64,000 bases of DNA from Saccharina japonica (Eukaryota > Sar > Phaeophyceae > Laminariales > Laminariaceae), in assembly GCA_008828725.1 (NCBI GenBank), contig MEHQ01001125.1, positions 1-64,000 on the forward strand. Direction: 5' to 3'. Positions 57,301-64,000 of the stretch are shown one piece after another. Position numbers and translations under genes: made by a program. The number at the start of each line of letters is the position of its first letter. Position 1 is the first letter of the stretch. The notes beneath the pieces are model-generated. The model was given only the letters and a program-made list of their open reading frames with translations, did not search any database and was not told where the DNA came from.

Positions 57301-57302
57301 GA
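41283..57302 (+). CDS. DOHH: Deoxyhypusine hydroxylase (DOHH)
   Basis: Nine exons: 41283-41436, 44745-44801, 46069-46151, 46891-46980, 50791 to about 50920, an exon ending at 51160, 52047-52143, 54543-54641 and 57162-57302. DOHH is the cytosolic di-iron, HEAT-repeat enzyme that hydroxylates deoxyhypusine on eIF5A, the last step of hypusine formation. The four metal-binding His-Glu pairs are present: ALLRHELAYIL, CMVRHE|AAEALGAIG, ALFKHE|VAYVLG and QMVRHE|AAEALGAIG. Other family marks are LLDRSQPIAKRTHSAFFLRTLG, TCQLALDLIAW, PYLSVDPAP, LFERYR|AMFSLRN and the C-terminal KESCEVALD. Junction phases agree throughout except around exons 5-6, where a C run replaces part of the second LLD-type repeat. 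The predicted length of about 290-300 residues matches the family. An in-frame Met at 41190 would add 31 residues. Introns reach about 3.8 kb and are packed with repeats. Confidence 0.95.
42200..42530 (-). repeat. Minisatellite family K, about 48-bp unit
   Basis: Units of the type GGTACCTGGGGGCTGAAATG and ACTGAGTCCCACCAGTCCC. The same unit in better-preserved form is at 61200-61450 and 61815-62100. Confidence 0.7.
42583..42720 (-). repeat. Repeat family H, partial
   Basis: Matches the 48.1-kb copy (TAGATCATCTAGATCCTA, CCGGAAAC, GTGCTCG or GTGCTAG). Confidence 0.6.
42781..43046. mobile_element. MITE carrying a telomere-like repeat
   Basis: TIRs AGGATACAGTATAGAAATCG and its inverse CGATTTCCATACTTTATCCT bound 266 bp. 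At 42878-42917 lie CCCTAA repeats (about five) grading into CCCCAA and CCCCG variants. These match TTAGGG telomere repeats. Confidence 0.75.
43453..43670. repeat. Long hairpin, arms about 100 nt
   Basis: GTCGTAGAAGGAACGAAGCA and GGATGATAGACATCGAGCG, then CGAACCCATCGAGTG, pair with inverted copies to the right (CACTCGATGGGTTCG, CTTGATGTCTATCATCC, ATGCTTCGTTCC). The loop is about 20 nt, with some unpaired stretches. Could be a fold-back MITE or a small-RNA precursor. Confidence 0.75.
43728..44034 (+). mobile_element. MITE family C
   Basis: ACGATAGAGGTAAGCGCTTT left side; GGCCATGGGATTGTCCATCG and CGCCTCAAGTGAGGAGAGCC inside; right end CCGTAGCATGCATGC. Confidence 0.7.
44745..44801 (+). CDS. DOHH: DOHH exon 2
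   Basis: LLVDTDSALLRHELAYIL with the first His-Glu pair; split Ala codon at the start, GTGAGG donor, phase 1. Confidence 0.95.
   Translation, partial: PFWWTRTLPCCDTSWPTF
45385..45670 (+). repeat. Repeat family H
   Basis: GATC-rich unit from GAACAGATCATCGACTCCC to GGTAGATCATGATCT, with an internal GATCTGTATGATCTGT array (about 45436-45500) and CATAACGGCAGGTGAGGAACT near the end. Confidence 0.7.
45800..45925. repeat. TAC/TGC microsatellite
   Basis: CTACTGCTGATACTACTA grading into pure CTA units. Confidence 0.9.
46069..46151 (+). CDS. DOHH: DOHH exon 3
   Basis: QMQNEAACETLEKVLGN to DDCMVRHE, ending exactly on the Glu of the second His-Glu pair, phase 0. Confidence 0.95.
46316..46470 (-). mobile_element. 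Family A, inverted copy without long C tail
   Basis: Minus-strand reading gives CGCTTCGCGCTTGGTGC, GGTCGGTGAAAACCCGACA, GGCATTGTAGGGATGCGAG and CATGCATGAATGTTGAGTAC. The C run expected after GAGTAC is reduced. Confidence 0.75.
46891..46980 (+). CDS. DOHH: DOHH exon 4
   Basis: AAEALGAIGADSSVSALE to DPAPEVSQ, 30 codons, phase 0 on both sides. Confidence 0.95.
47071..47925 (+). repeat. 16-bp minisatellite
   Basis: About 53 units of CTACAGTGCGGTTCCT with point variants and some higher-order repetition around 47119-47330. Open in all frames as a periodic peptide; noncoding. Confidence 0.95.
48066..48420 (-). repeat. Repeat family H, inverted copy
   Basis: Inverse of the 45.4-kb copy: TAGATCATCTAGATCCTA, a CAGATCATA array (about 48235-48355), CTGCCCTGAAATATC, GGAATCGATGATCTG. 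Confidence 0.75.
48655..48872 (+). repeat. Tandem duplication of about 90 bp around a MITE E fragment
   Basis: CCTCCTTATCGGAGCCATG to TTTCCATTTTTCCC occurs twice (48655-48745, 48788-48872). Between them is CCATTACGGGGGACCATA, the end of a family E MITE. Confidence 0.8.
49030..49236. mobile_element. Fold-back MITE family J (Harbinger-like)
   Basis: 207 bp, GGGCCC ends, flanked by TAA on both sides. The arms include TTTTCATTGGTCAACACACG and CACCAGCACCAAA. A three-base TAA target duplication is typical of PIF/Harbinger elements. Confidence 0.8.
49270..49630 (-). repeat. Repeat family D with a nested piggyBac-like MITE
   Basis: Inverted copy of the 3.7-kb element, including the ATTAAA array. 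It is split by the 80-bp insert at 49356-49435. Confidence 0.8.
49356..49435. mobile_element. piggyBac-like MITE (pB) inside repeat D
   Basis: TTAA at 49352-49355 and 49436-49439 bound CCCCTTAAGAACTGG to TTCTGAATGGG. Removing it leaves GCGTAC, TTAA, GGGTTTTATATG, close to the uninterrupted GCGTACTTACGGGTTTTAT of the 3.8-kb copy (minus strand). Confidence 0.85.
50098..50345 (+). repeat. Tandem duplication, units of about 125 bp separated by C runs
   Basis: Both units contain CCCTCTGCTGTATTTTTGTGG or the CCCCTGCTGTTTTTTTGTGG form, CGCCGCTATGTA and AGCATGCCACACACAGC, and end in a C run of 12-20. Confidence 0.85.
50390..50604 (+). mobile_element. Family A, running into the assembly gap
   Basis: ATGCAGCTCACCCTTCGTGCG to GGCAATGAGTAC and a C run that continues to the N gap. 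It also starts just after a C run (50328-50347). Confidence 0.8.
50605..50625. other. Assembly gap (21 N) inside a C run
   Basis: C runs lie on both sides, so the true length is unknown. Confidence 1.
50658..50760 (+). mobile_element. Family A, 5'-truncated copy next to a DOHH acceptor
   Basis: Runs from GAAAGCCCAACGTGCTCCG to CACGACATGAGTAC, then a C-rich tract that serves the acceptor of exon 5 at 50791. Confidence 0.8.
50791..50920 (+). CDS. DOHH: DOHH exon 5 (3' end uncertain)
   Basis: TCQLALDLIAWRRKQG to NPYLSVDPAPSCGAG. A GTGGGG donor at 50921 is assumed; GTGATT at 50951 has the same phase. Confidence 0.85.
50945..51045. mobile_element. hAT-like CGGGTC element, fragment
   Basis: GACCCGGCCCGGCCCGACCC on one side and GGGTCATGACCCGTGGACA with CAGCCCTG at the end; relative of 39767-40096. 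Confidence 0.6.
51144..51160 (+). CDS. DOHH: DOHH exon 6, only the 3' part visible
   Basis: CTCTTTGAGAGATACAG encodes LFERY plus two bases of Arg, ahead of donor GTGAGA. Exon 7 completes the Arg. Upstream, where family members have about ten residues of the LLD-repeat, there are only 24 C. Confidence 0.85.
51228..51390 (+). mobile_element. Family B, 5'-truncated, followed by C and A runs
   Basis: GTCTCGAAAGGAATGCG to AAATGAGTACG and a C run of about 30, then a short unique piece, an A run and another C run. It is preceded by a short C run (51213-51221). Beyond it, 51400-52000 is AT-rich with a CT-rich array. Confidence 0.75.
52047..52143 (+). CDS. DOHH: DOHH exon 7
   Basis: AMFSLRNRGGEISALELA to DEDNALFKHE; ends on the Glu of the third His-Glu pair, phase 0. 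Confidence 0.95.
52234..52313. mobile_element. piggyBac-like MITE (pB)
   Basis: CCCATTTAGAACTGA to CCAGTTCTTAGGGGG; flanks TTAA (52230-52233) and a decayed TTGA. Confidence 0.7.
52440..52990 (+). repeat. Tandem duplication of about 235 bp with a MITE in the second copy
   Basis: Both copies start ATCTGTTGATTC and share CTTGCTGCGGTA, TTCGATTATAGTCGGAA and CAGGACCAAATATGCT. The second copy has an extra 79 bp at 52741-52819. Confidence 0.8.
52741..52819. mobile_element. Stowaway-like MITE (family F)
   Basis: TCACTCCGACCC to GGTTCAGAGTGG with TA on each side. The neighbouring tandem copy keeps the unfilled site. Confidence 0.8.
53437..53550. mobile_element. MITE family E
   Basis: TATCACGGGTGGCC to GGCCCTCCGTCAATA, with an AT insertion in the core. 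From 53550 to 54110 I see only T-rich sequence without a recognised gene. Confidence 0.7.
54160..54333 (+). mobile_element. Family A
   Basis: ATGCAAGTCCGCCTTACAAG to GAAAATGAAGCACACC and a C run; preceded by a long C-rich tract (54115-54150). Part of the centre is deleted. Confidence 0.8.
54335..54487 (+). mobile_element. Family B, full length, joined to family A
   Basis: Starts directly after the C tail of the family A copy (AAAAGTTTCTTTGC) and ends AAATGAGTAC and a C run. The C-rich tail leads to the exon 8 acceptor 55 bases on. Confidence 0.85.
54543..54641 (+). CDS. DOHH: DOHH exon 8
   Basis: VAYVLGQMQHPATVPALGV to GEHQMVRHE, 33 codons, ends on the Glu of the fourth His-Glu pair, phase 0. 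Confidence 0.95.
55246..55535. mobile_element. hAT-like MITE with a nested piggyBac-like MITE
   Basis: Ends CAGTGGTGTACCCATTT and AAATGGGTACACCACTG. Inside, TTAA-flanked 55266-55354 is an 89-bp near-perfect palindrome (CCCTTCTAGAACTG to CAGTCCTACAAGGG). The flanking 8-bp duplication is not preserved. Confidence 0.75.
56575..57085 (+). repeat. CT-rich minisatellite before the last DOHH exon
   Basis: Degenerate units of TCCTCCTCCT and GACAACTGCC-type words, strongly pyrimidine-rich, ending about 75 bases before the last exon. Confidence 0.75.
57162..57302 (+). CDS. DOHH: DOHH exon 9 with stop
   Basis: AAEALGAIGGEEAENLLKT to ALDTMDYWSARA, stop TGA 57300-57302. The acceptor follows a G run and CAG. 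Confidence 0.95.
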   Translation, partial: AAEALGAIGGEEAENLLKTFMEDDVVAVKESCEVALDTMDYWSARA

Positions 57303-57664
57303 TGACGATGAGGAAGCACTCACTGGCTTCGGAGTTACCCCCCACTCTGGACTTGAATATATGGAGAAATTACGCTGTAATACGAAGACTAAACGATCCT
57401 TCTATTTTCCGTCCAGAATTGGTATTTTTTGTTTTCGAGTCTTCACCCTTTTTAGTAGTGCACTACTGCTGATGTACCGAAACGCGTACCTGAGTCTAAT
57501 TCCAAGTACTATGTCTACATATCCGGGAGTGAGTGCAGTCCTAAAGGGGTAAATGTCCTCTTTTTTTTTCTTTTCTTTTTGTTTCTTCGATTTCCTGTTT
57601 TAAGTTCGCACACACAACTTACGTATCTGATACACACATCCTATACAGATGGGGAAAAAAAGTA

Positions 57665-57740
57665 AAAACGACAGCTGCGAGATCAAGGATTTCGTCAAAA
57701 CTCATATTTGCAAGCTGCGATACTTCGATCGCGCTAACTA
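57665..57740 (-). repeat. Repeat family D, fragment
   Basis: Minus strand GAGTTTTGACGAAATCC and TTGATCTCGCAGCTGTCG, and CGCGATCGAAGTATCGCAG. From 57740 to 58790 no gene is recognised. Confidence 0.6.
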
Positions 57741-58796
57741 TAGGTTTTGAGGGGAAATAAATCTGTACGGCGTCCGAAGTATAAGTTGATTTTGATTCTT
57801 GGGTGCGATCTATTTCCCTTCAAGTTTGTTCTGTTTTTTTCTTTTCCTTTCCCTGTTTCACTGTTTTGTTCCACTCCATAATTGTTCGAGCCTGTCAAAC
57901 CACAGACTAGGAAATGGCTACGTACTCGTATGGGTTACTACTGTAACGTCAGCAGCAGCAGCAACAGGTGGCGGTCTGCTTGCCCGAGAGCGTGACGGAC
58001 GGACGGAGGGTGTATACCACTTTGTCCGGTAATATAGTCCCCGTTTGTACTCTGATATCAATATCGAAGGTATATAACATTCCCGGCCAGACTTGTTGCG
58101 TGCTCCTGTTTTTGTTTTTTGTAGGCGCTGAAGCCGTAGAAAGTTCGTGCGTAGAGAAAAAAAGACATTTCGTGCCTCACAATTTTATAGAGAAACGCCT
58201 CGTCCAGGGGCAGTCTCTAGTTTCTTTAAGCTACTACTGTAAAGGTGCAGACAGTTTTTACCGGCAGCTGCAGCCAGTACCTAAACGCAAGGACCATAAA
58301 TATTATGCAGGACAAACATGATTCCATGCCCGTCCAGAGGGGTTTAGCTGCAGGCAATACTTGCTGGAAGCTAAGCTGCAGGCAGCAAATGTGCAAGGAG
58401 TCCGGTCTTGTTCGGCGCATCAACGACTCTTCTGGCCTCATTGTACTGAGTTTAGTGCGGGGGGGGGGGGCGGCTAGTCAAGGGGAACTGCATTCTCCTA
58501 CGAATAGCTAGCATATTTGGGCACTAGTTGTTGGAAGCTGCTGGAAGCATTTTGTTGGGGCTTGTTGAGACCTAGCATTAGCTCATCACTGATCGTTTTG
58601 TCGGCTGGTGTCTTTGTGTGTGTGTTTCGTCGTGTGTTCTAATAACCGGGGTGCGGATCACCCGGGGACGCGACACTCGTATTTGTTTCCGGTTCCTTTT
58701 TGGGGTTTTGGGGTTTTGTACACGGAGGCGGTTCATCGGATGTAAGAAACGTTCGACCCATTCTAAGAGAAGATAAATACCACCACCTCCCCCCCA

Positions 58797-58926
58797 CCCT
58801 CCGGGGCTAGCAATGTCTGCCTGGTCGGTGACAAACGCGATATGCTCCGTCCCGGCATTGTAGGGATGCGAGGGTCCATGGTCATTGGACTACGGCCATG
58901 CATGGATATCGAGTACACCCCCCCCC
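58797..58926 (+). mobile_element. Family A, 5'-truncated
   Basis: GCTAGCAATGTCTGCCTGG to GGATATCGAGTACA and a C run. A further fragment (TATGGTCATACGACTACGG) follows at 58935. 58960-60570 shows no recognised gene. Confidence 0.75.
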
Positions 58927-60576
58927 GCTCCCACTATGGTCATACGACTACGGCCGTGAAAGGAGGGTTTTCAACTGACTGCAAACCCGCGACCGCATAA
59001 TAATTGGAGCTTAGACGAACGTAAACCTTATTTTACTTTTTTGTAGAGCTGTGAGTCGGCACGACTTAAGTCACCAAAGTCTACAGCAGTAGTTAATAGT
59101 CGGACTACAGTGATAGTCGTTTCCCGGAGGTGGCGACTCTATCCGACTTTCTGGGTATCCATACCTAAGGGAAGGATTTTGTTGAATGTAGGATAACATT
59201 TTTTATTTCTTGGGCGGGCCCCCTCGGCTGGGAAGGGCTGACTAGGCTCGCGACCTAAGTCGGCAAGTCGCCTGGCCATCAGCCTGCTTCGCCAGCCGAC
59301 TTACCGACTAAAGTCAGCTCGTTGGCTAACGGTACCTATACCGATACCGATTGGTTAGTAGTCGTGAACTCCTGCGGACTCACCCAGCTCATTTTTTTGT
59401 CCGTATCGCTGGGTCCCATGCTTTGAGATGTTGATTCTAACCCGTTGGCCAATCGAGGTATAGTCCGTTAAAAAAAAAAAACTTAAAAAAAAACTTACAC
59501 CCCTTGTATATACCTGGTGCACTACGAATCAGGTATCCGGTGCCGGTACTGGGTACGCGCTACAAGCTATAATAATCCACGCACTCGAGGGAGAACGTAT
59601 CCCCTTTCACTACGATCAGGTATTTGGTGGCGGGCATTGGGTATACGAGCTACGAGCTGAGTACCATCTCCTACCTCCCACACTCCTATACCTCCTCTCC
59701 CCCGTGTGTATGCGGCCATCGTGCCATCGTCGCCACATATTCCGCGCACCCACGAGCAATGTTTATGTCTATCTAGCTCAATAACAACGTATTCTACGTG
59801 GGCGCGGAACTTCAGTGCGACATAGAGGACGGACAGTATCGAGAGCCTTCCGAGGTAAAAGCGATAATGGTTTATTGCTGAGCTTGGATCGGACGCCGTC
59901 GTGGGTTACTCGTACGGGCAGCAGTAGGAACTGGAGGGTTCCCCCCCTCATGCCTTTTCTTTCTTGTTTCTATGCTCTGCAACTCTCAACTCTCATCAAA
60001 GAGAAGGCTTGGGATATACACCGCTTGAGATCCACCGCCGTCACGATCCCCCCACACCCACGAACAACTATGTATGTAGCTGACGTTGAGCACCAACCAG
60101 TCGTGGCGTCTCGCCTTCCCGGAGCTCAAGAATGTATGATACCAATGATACCGTTGAACGAATGCGTTTACGTGTCGATATGTACATACATCTTGTCGCC
60201 GTCGTCGCGGCCGGATCTCCGGATTCGGATCTCCGATCTCAGATATCCACTGACCAATGAAAATCAGGCGGGGAGAAAGAACAGGCGAAACGGCACAGAT
60301 CTCGCCGCGTTTTGGGAGAATCAGGCGCAATCAGGGCACGGCGGCACGGCAAGGCAGCAGCTCGCATCTCTGTTGTTGCTCAGCTATCGGCGACCTTCTC
60401 CAGCTGCAGCCTCGTCAAGGCAAGAGACCGGCTTTGGAACAACCAGGAGCGGTGGGGTTCTCTACCAACCCGGTGCTACAAAAGCGAGTTATTTGTGTGT
60501 ATATATATTTTAGAGCCCCTCTTCCCTCTCTCTCACTGCACATCAACTTCAAGTTCTTCTCTGGGTCCGTATCGAA

Positions 60577-60652
60577 ATGGCTCTGCTTCATCGACATCTT
60601 CGCCCGCTGCTGCTGACCAGCAGGAACGCAAGGAGAGCTGCGTCGTCCAGAG
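60577..60652 (+). CDS. Possible first exon with mitochondrial-type presequence
   Basis: MALLHRHLRPLLLTSRNARR then AASSR, followed by donor GTGAAA, phase 1. Arg/Leu/Ser-rich without acids, as in mitochondrial targeting signals, and preceded by a CT-rich stretch. No downstream exon is identified with confidence; 62915-63035 is a G+C-rich candidate. The rest of the gene may lie outside the window. Confidence 0.3.
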
Positions 60653-61199
60653 GTGAAAAGGGTTATTGACGCATCATGCCTTCGGATTGCACGTTGTGTC
60701 CTATTGTTTGCTGCTGATGCTTTGCTTGCTTTGCGTACTAGCGTACACACCAAAGTCTGGTATCTGGTATAATACGTACACAGAGTACGAGCAGTTTGCT
60801 GCAGTGTACTTGTGGGTGACACAGGCAACTCAATACCCACAAAAAGGTTCAAGTAGGTGCGTTGAGCACCGGATGTACACTGGTACGAGTATATACATCC
60901 GATGAAAGAAGACCGGACAAGTCGCAGTGCCTGGTGCGGCCTCGCGCCATGCTTTACGCTTGTAGTCTCGCATGACCGGGGCATACTGCCCAGATTTGTG
61001 AGGCGGGACCAGCCTCCCAAGCCCCGCTGTGTGCACACTTGTAGTTTAGCTTAGCTAAACAATGTCGTACCAGGTACTCGTACATACAAGGTAGTTACGT
61101 ACAGTCAGTAGTTCGCTCGCTAGCAGCACAGTATCAGCCTACGCTTAAACTACGCTCAAAAGGTACGAGTAGTGCAAAGCCCGTCAGAGTACCAGTACC

Positions 61200-62100
61200 A
61201 AGTACCAGTCATCGGGACTCCGTCATTTACTGTAACTCGCGAGTACCAGTCATTTTGAAGTACTCATTTCCCAGAGTACGAGGAGCTGAGATGACTGAGT
61301 CCTCGCGAGTTCCAACGGTACGAAGAGTTGAACTGACCCAGTCCTCATGAGTCTCAAGGGTGCCAGGAGCTGTAATGACTAAGTCCTCGCGAGTCCCAAG
61401 GGTATGGGGATCTGAAATGACTGAGTACTCGCGAGTACCGAGGCAAAAGGTCAAACCAAAGAGAAAGCACGTTTTTTTTTGTGTACGTGTTGTGTATTGT
61501 GTTGTCTCCCTTCAAAAACAAAACTGCAAAAGGTCGTCAGAGTACGTACCAGTACCCAGTACCAGTTGACGCATGCTACGATAGAGGTGCGCCTTGTTTT
61601 TTCTGAGCTCCTCACTTAAGGAGAGTCATATCTTACCGAAAAAAGAATTTTGGAGGAAAATAAAAGTGCTGCCGGATGAGAAATCTCATGACCGAAGTAT
61701 ACTTGAAACATTATTCGTCATAAAAATGAAAGTCCGACGAATTTGGGTTAAGGAGCCCGATCGTTCAGAAAACAATTCAGCCGAAAAGTGCTACCTCTAC
61801 CGTAGCACGCGTCAGTTATCGGGACTCAGTCATTGCTTCGCGAGTACCAGCCATTTTGAACCGCTCAGTCCCGTTTTGAAGTGCTTATTCCCGAGAGTAC
61901 GAGGAGCTGAAATGACTGAGTCCTCACGAGTCCAAAGGGTATATACGAGGAGCTGAAATGGCTGAGTCCTCGCGAGTCACGAGGGTACCAGGAGCTGAAA
62001 TGACTCGAGTACTCGCGAGTCTCAAGGGTACCAGGGGATGAAATGACTGAGTACTCGCGAGTCCCGAGGGTACCAGGGGATGAAATGACTGGTGCTCATT
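61200..62100 (-). repeat. Minisatellite family K, interrupted by a MITE
   Basis: Units of GAGCTGAAATGACTGAGTCC and TCGCGAGTCCCAAGGG-type sequence at 61200-61450 and 61815-62100. The array is split by other sequence and by the MITE at 61567. Confidence 0.8.
61567..61814 (-). mobile_element. MITE family C, complete short copy
   Basis: TIRs TGACGCATGCTACGATAGAG and CTCTACCGTAGCACGCGTCA. The flanks CCAGT and GTTATCGGG rejoin as the uninterrupted CCAGTCATCGGG seen at 61204. Confidence 0.8.
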
Positions 62101-62327
62101 AGTACTGGTACTCGTACGACCTTTGGAGTATTGTACACCAGGTACGGAGGACGTAGTTGAGTTGAGGATTGAGGAATGCAGTCGTGCGAATACTCGTACG
62201 TGTACTCGAAGTAGAGTACTCGTGTCTCGTGTGCAATGCCTACCGGTGAATAAACTCCCGTGTCGAGTGTCAAGTGGACCGGCTTCTTTATACAAACAGT
62301 GCCGCATGCAATGCGCGCGCTTCAAGC

Positions 62328-62334
<7 letters not shown>

Positions 62335-62362
<28 letters not shown>
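62335..62362. repeat. CTG microsatellite
   Basis: Nine CTG units. Confidence 0.9.
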
Positions 62363-62707
62363 ACAGTCAGTATAATATACAGCAGTCCCGCCTACAAAGA
62401 AAAACGCGCATACCATCAGTCTCTTGTTTGTTGGTCAAACGCCAGGTGTTATAAAGCGTAGATCGGGTGGGTGATTGGCTAGCCTTTTTACCAGTAGCCC
62501 GACGGTCTAATGCCATGACACTTAGCACAGGCCACTCTCGTATTGTGCGTAGCCGGTTCCGTATCCACTGAAGGTTGTTGAAACGTGTTGTGCTCAATGT
62601 TGCTAGCTACGGGCGGTTTGTTTCCATGCCGGGTACGGGTGCCCACTGCTCCGAATCCTACAACTCTTACACCTGTAAATATGTTGAGTGCATACTGAAG
62701 TACAATG

Positions 62708-62830
62708 TTACGGGGTACGGGGTACCACAGCAGTTAATAGGGGCCTACGGAACACACAAAACCCTATGTATTTCCCTATTTTCACTCGCAATATTTGGTC
62801 CTATTTACTATAGGGTCCTCCGCAATAATA
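62708..62830. mobile_element. MITE family E
   Basis: GTTACGGGGTAC with disturbed left arm; AATATTTGGTCCTATTTAC and GGGTCCTCCGCAATAATA on the right. Confidence 0.65.
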
Positions 62831-63403
62831 GTCGCTTTGCACCCTGAAAAGTCTTTCACCCCGCCTGCAATTTACCGCGACTCGTATATATATGCATGCG
62901 CATTGCATACCGCGCAGCAGCCGCCATCGCGGGGCCGCCCTCCTGGGTAATGCCTTCCAGCAGTTGTGGCCATCTCCCGGCGCGGTCTCGGAGAGCACAT
63001 CGGCAGGCGACAACGCTGCCCGAGGCTCAAGGGGTACGATGGTTATCTTCTTCTTCTTCTTCGGGTTCATCGAGGGATTTCCATGAAGAGGAAGGGATGA
63101 TCCGGGAGACAGGTGATTAACACGTATTGCGGGGGGACACATTAATAGTGCAGTACAGTACAGGACACCTAATAAGAAACAGGCTACTAAGAAAGCCAGG
63201 CAGACATCTAGAGTAAAATAAGAAATTCGGGAGTCGTTATCTTGAAATTAGTGCAGAAAGCACCCTCTCTCAAATAAGAAACCCAGCCTGAACCAGATTT
63301 CCTGTTTCTTATTAGGTGCCCTGTACTCTAATCAGTACCAAATATGCTTCGTAAAAATACTGGAATATGCAGGCTTTAGTGTGCGTGATGGGGTCTTGAC
63401 TAC

Positions 63404-63505
63404 TATTACTGGGGACCATAGTAAATAGGACCAAATATTGCAAGTAAAAATAGGTACATATATAGGTGTGTCCTGTAGGTTCTATTTACTAGAGCCCTCC
63501 GTATT
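63404..63505. mobile_element. MITE family E
   Basis: TATTACTGGGGACCATAG to GAGCCCTCCGTATTTA. Confidence 0.7.
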
Positions 63506-63600
63506 TATCGACCCCCCCGTAATTTTTCCCTTTAGCGTTTCCGCCCACTTCGGGGGGGGGGGAAACTACTTGGAATTAGAGTTAATTGATCCATTTTCCC

Positions 63601-63740
63601 AGTATTACGGAGGACCTATAGTAAACACTAGTAAATAGGACAAATAGTGTTAGTGAAAATAGATAATTTTGTAGTTTTTTTTGTGTATGCCGTAGGTCCC
63701 TATTTACTAGTGTTTATTATGGTCCGTCCGTAATAGCAGT
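63601..63740. mobile_element. MITE family E with extended arms
   Basis: TATTACGGAGGACCTATAG to GGTCCGTCCGTAATA; both arms carry an extra AAACACTAGT or its inverse, so the inverted repeat was lengthened symmetrically. Confidence 0.75.
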
Positions 63741-63766
63741 GAAAATAGTTTTTAACTCCTTTGTAA

Positions 63767-63975
63767 GGGCCCATATTAACGAGTATAAAATAAATTCAAT
63801 TTGGAAAAAATAAAATTCAAATTCACTTTTCATTGGTCAACACACGCACCAGCACCAAATATTATGCCCCAAGATCCTAATCTTTGGTGCTGGTGCGTGT
63901 GTTGACCAATGAAAAGAGGATTTGATTTTTTTTTTTTTCAAATTGAATTTTTTTCTTCTTCGTTAATACGGGCCC
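63767..63975. mobile_element. Fold-back MITE family J
   Basis: 209 bp, GGGCCC ends flanked by TAA on both sides; loop orientation opposite to the 49.0-kb copy. Confidence 0.8.
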
Positions 63976-64000
63976 TAACCGGGGCTGTTCACGGAGTTGG

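Noticed and set aside
10508-58926. tRNA-derived SINE origin for family A
   Set aside because: I could not find A-box and B-box promoter words in the right spacing; the class is left open.
59815-60513. 232-codon open frame
   Set aside because: No domain, mixed composition and no splice context; may be a promoter region for the candidate exon at 60577.

Overview
The window is nuclear DNA from a eukaryote with a large, repeat-rich genome. Exons are short and G+C-rich, introns run from about 0.3 to 4.6 kb, and most of the sequence is transposons, minisatellites and homopolymer runs. A flagellar-type coiled-coil gene, an FBXO31-type F-box gene, TTAGGG-type interstitial telomere repeats and a LINE with a restriction-like endonuclease would suit a brown alga or another large-genome stramenopile. 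That placement is an inference from general character and is held with low confidence.

Layout. 1-17 kb: a plus-strand coiled-coil gene of at least seven exons whose splice phases all agree; its introns hold minisatellites, MITEs and a 2.1-kb inverted repeat. 17-24 kb: a decayed minus-strand LINE (RT, zinc knuckle, restriction-like endonuclease) with a MITE inside it. 24-27 kb: no recognised gene; one fold-back element and a TAC microsatellite. 27-30 kb: a second, plus-strand copy of the same LINE family, cut off at its 3' end by a TAC microsatellite. 31.6-38.1 kb: a two-exon F-box gene of the FBXO31 family with a 4.6-kb intron holding two TIR transposons with clear target-site duplications. 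41.3-57.3 kb: a nine-exon deoxyhypusine hydroxylase gene (DOHH, plus strand), whose four His-Glu metal-binding pairs are all visible. 57.3-64 kb: repeats, plus one possible first exon encoding a mitochondrial-type presequence.

DOHH completes hypusine on eIF5A (translation), FBXO31-type proteins select substrates for SCF ubiquitin ligase, and the coiled-coil protein is probably axonemal. Nothing suggests the three act together.

The most unusual feature is a set of short interspersed repeats (families A and B) that end in long C runs and also sit just after C runs. Four DOHH or coiled-coil exons begin right after such C runs, so the repeats seem to have supplied polypyrimidine tracts for 3' splice sites. 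One family B copy has a target-site duplication consistent with insertion into a pre-existing C run. C runs also mark trouble in the assembly: a 21-N gap lies inside one, and one DOHH exon is half replaced by another.

Repeat family letters used below: A and B, C-tailed short repeats; C, MITE with TIR TGACGCRTGCTACG; D, repeat of about 200 bp; E, MITE with TIR TATTACGGGGGACC; F, Stowaway-like MITE; G, repeat of about 320 bp; H, GATC-rich repeat; J, GGGCCC fold-back; K, minisatellite of about 48 bp; pB, TTAA-flanked MITE.
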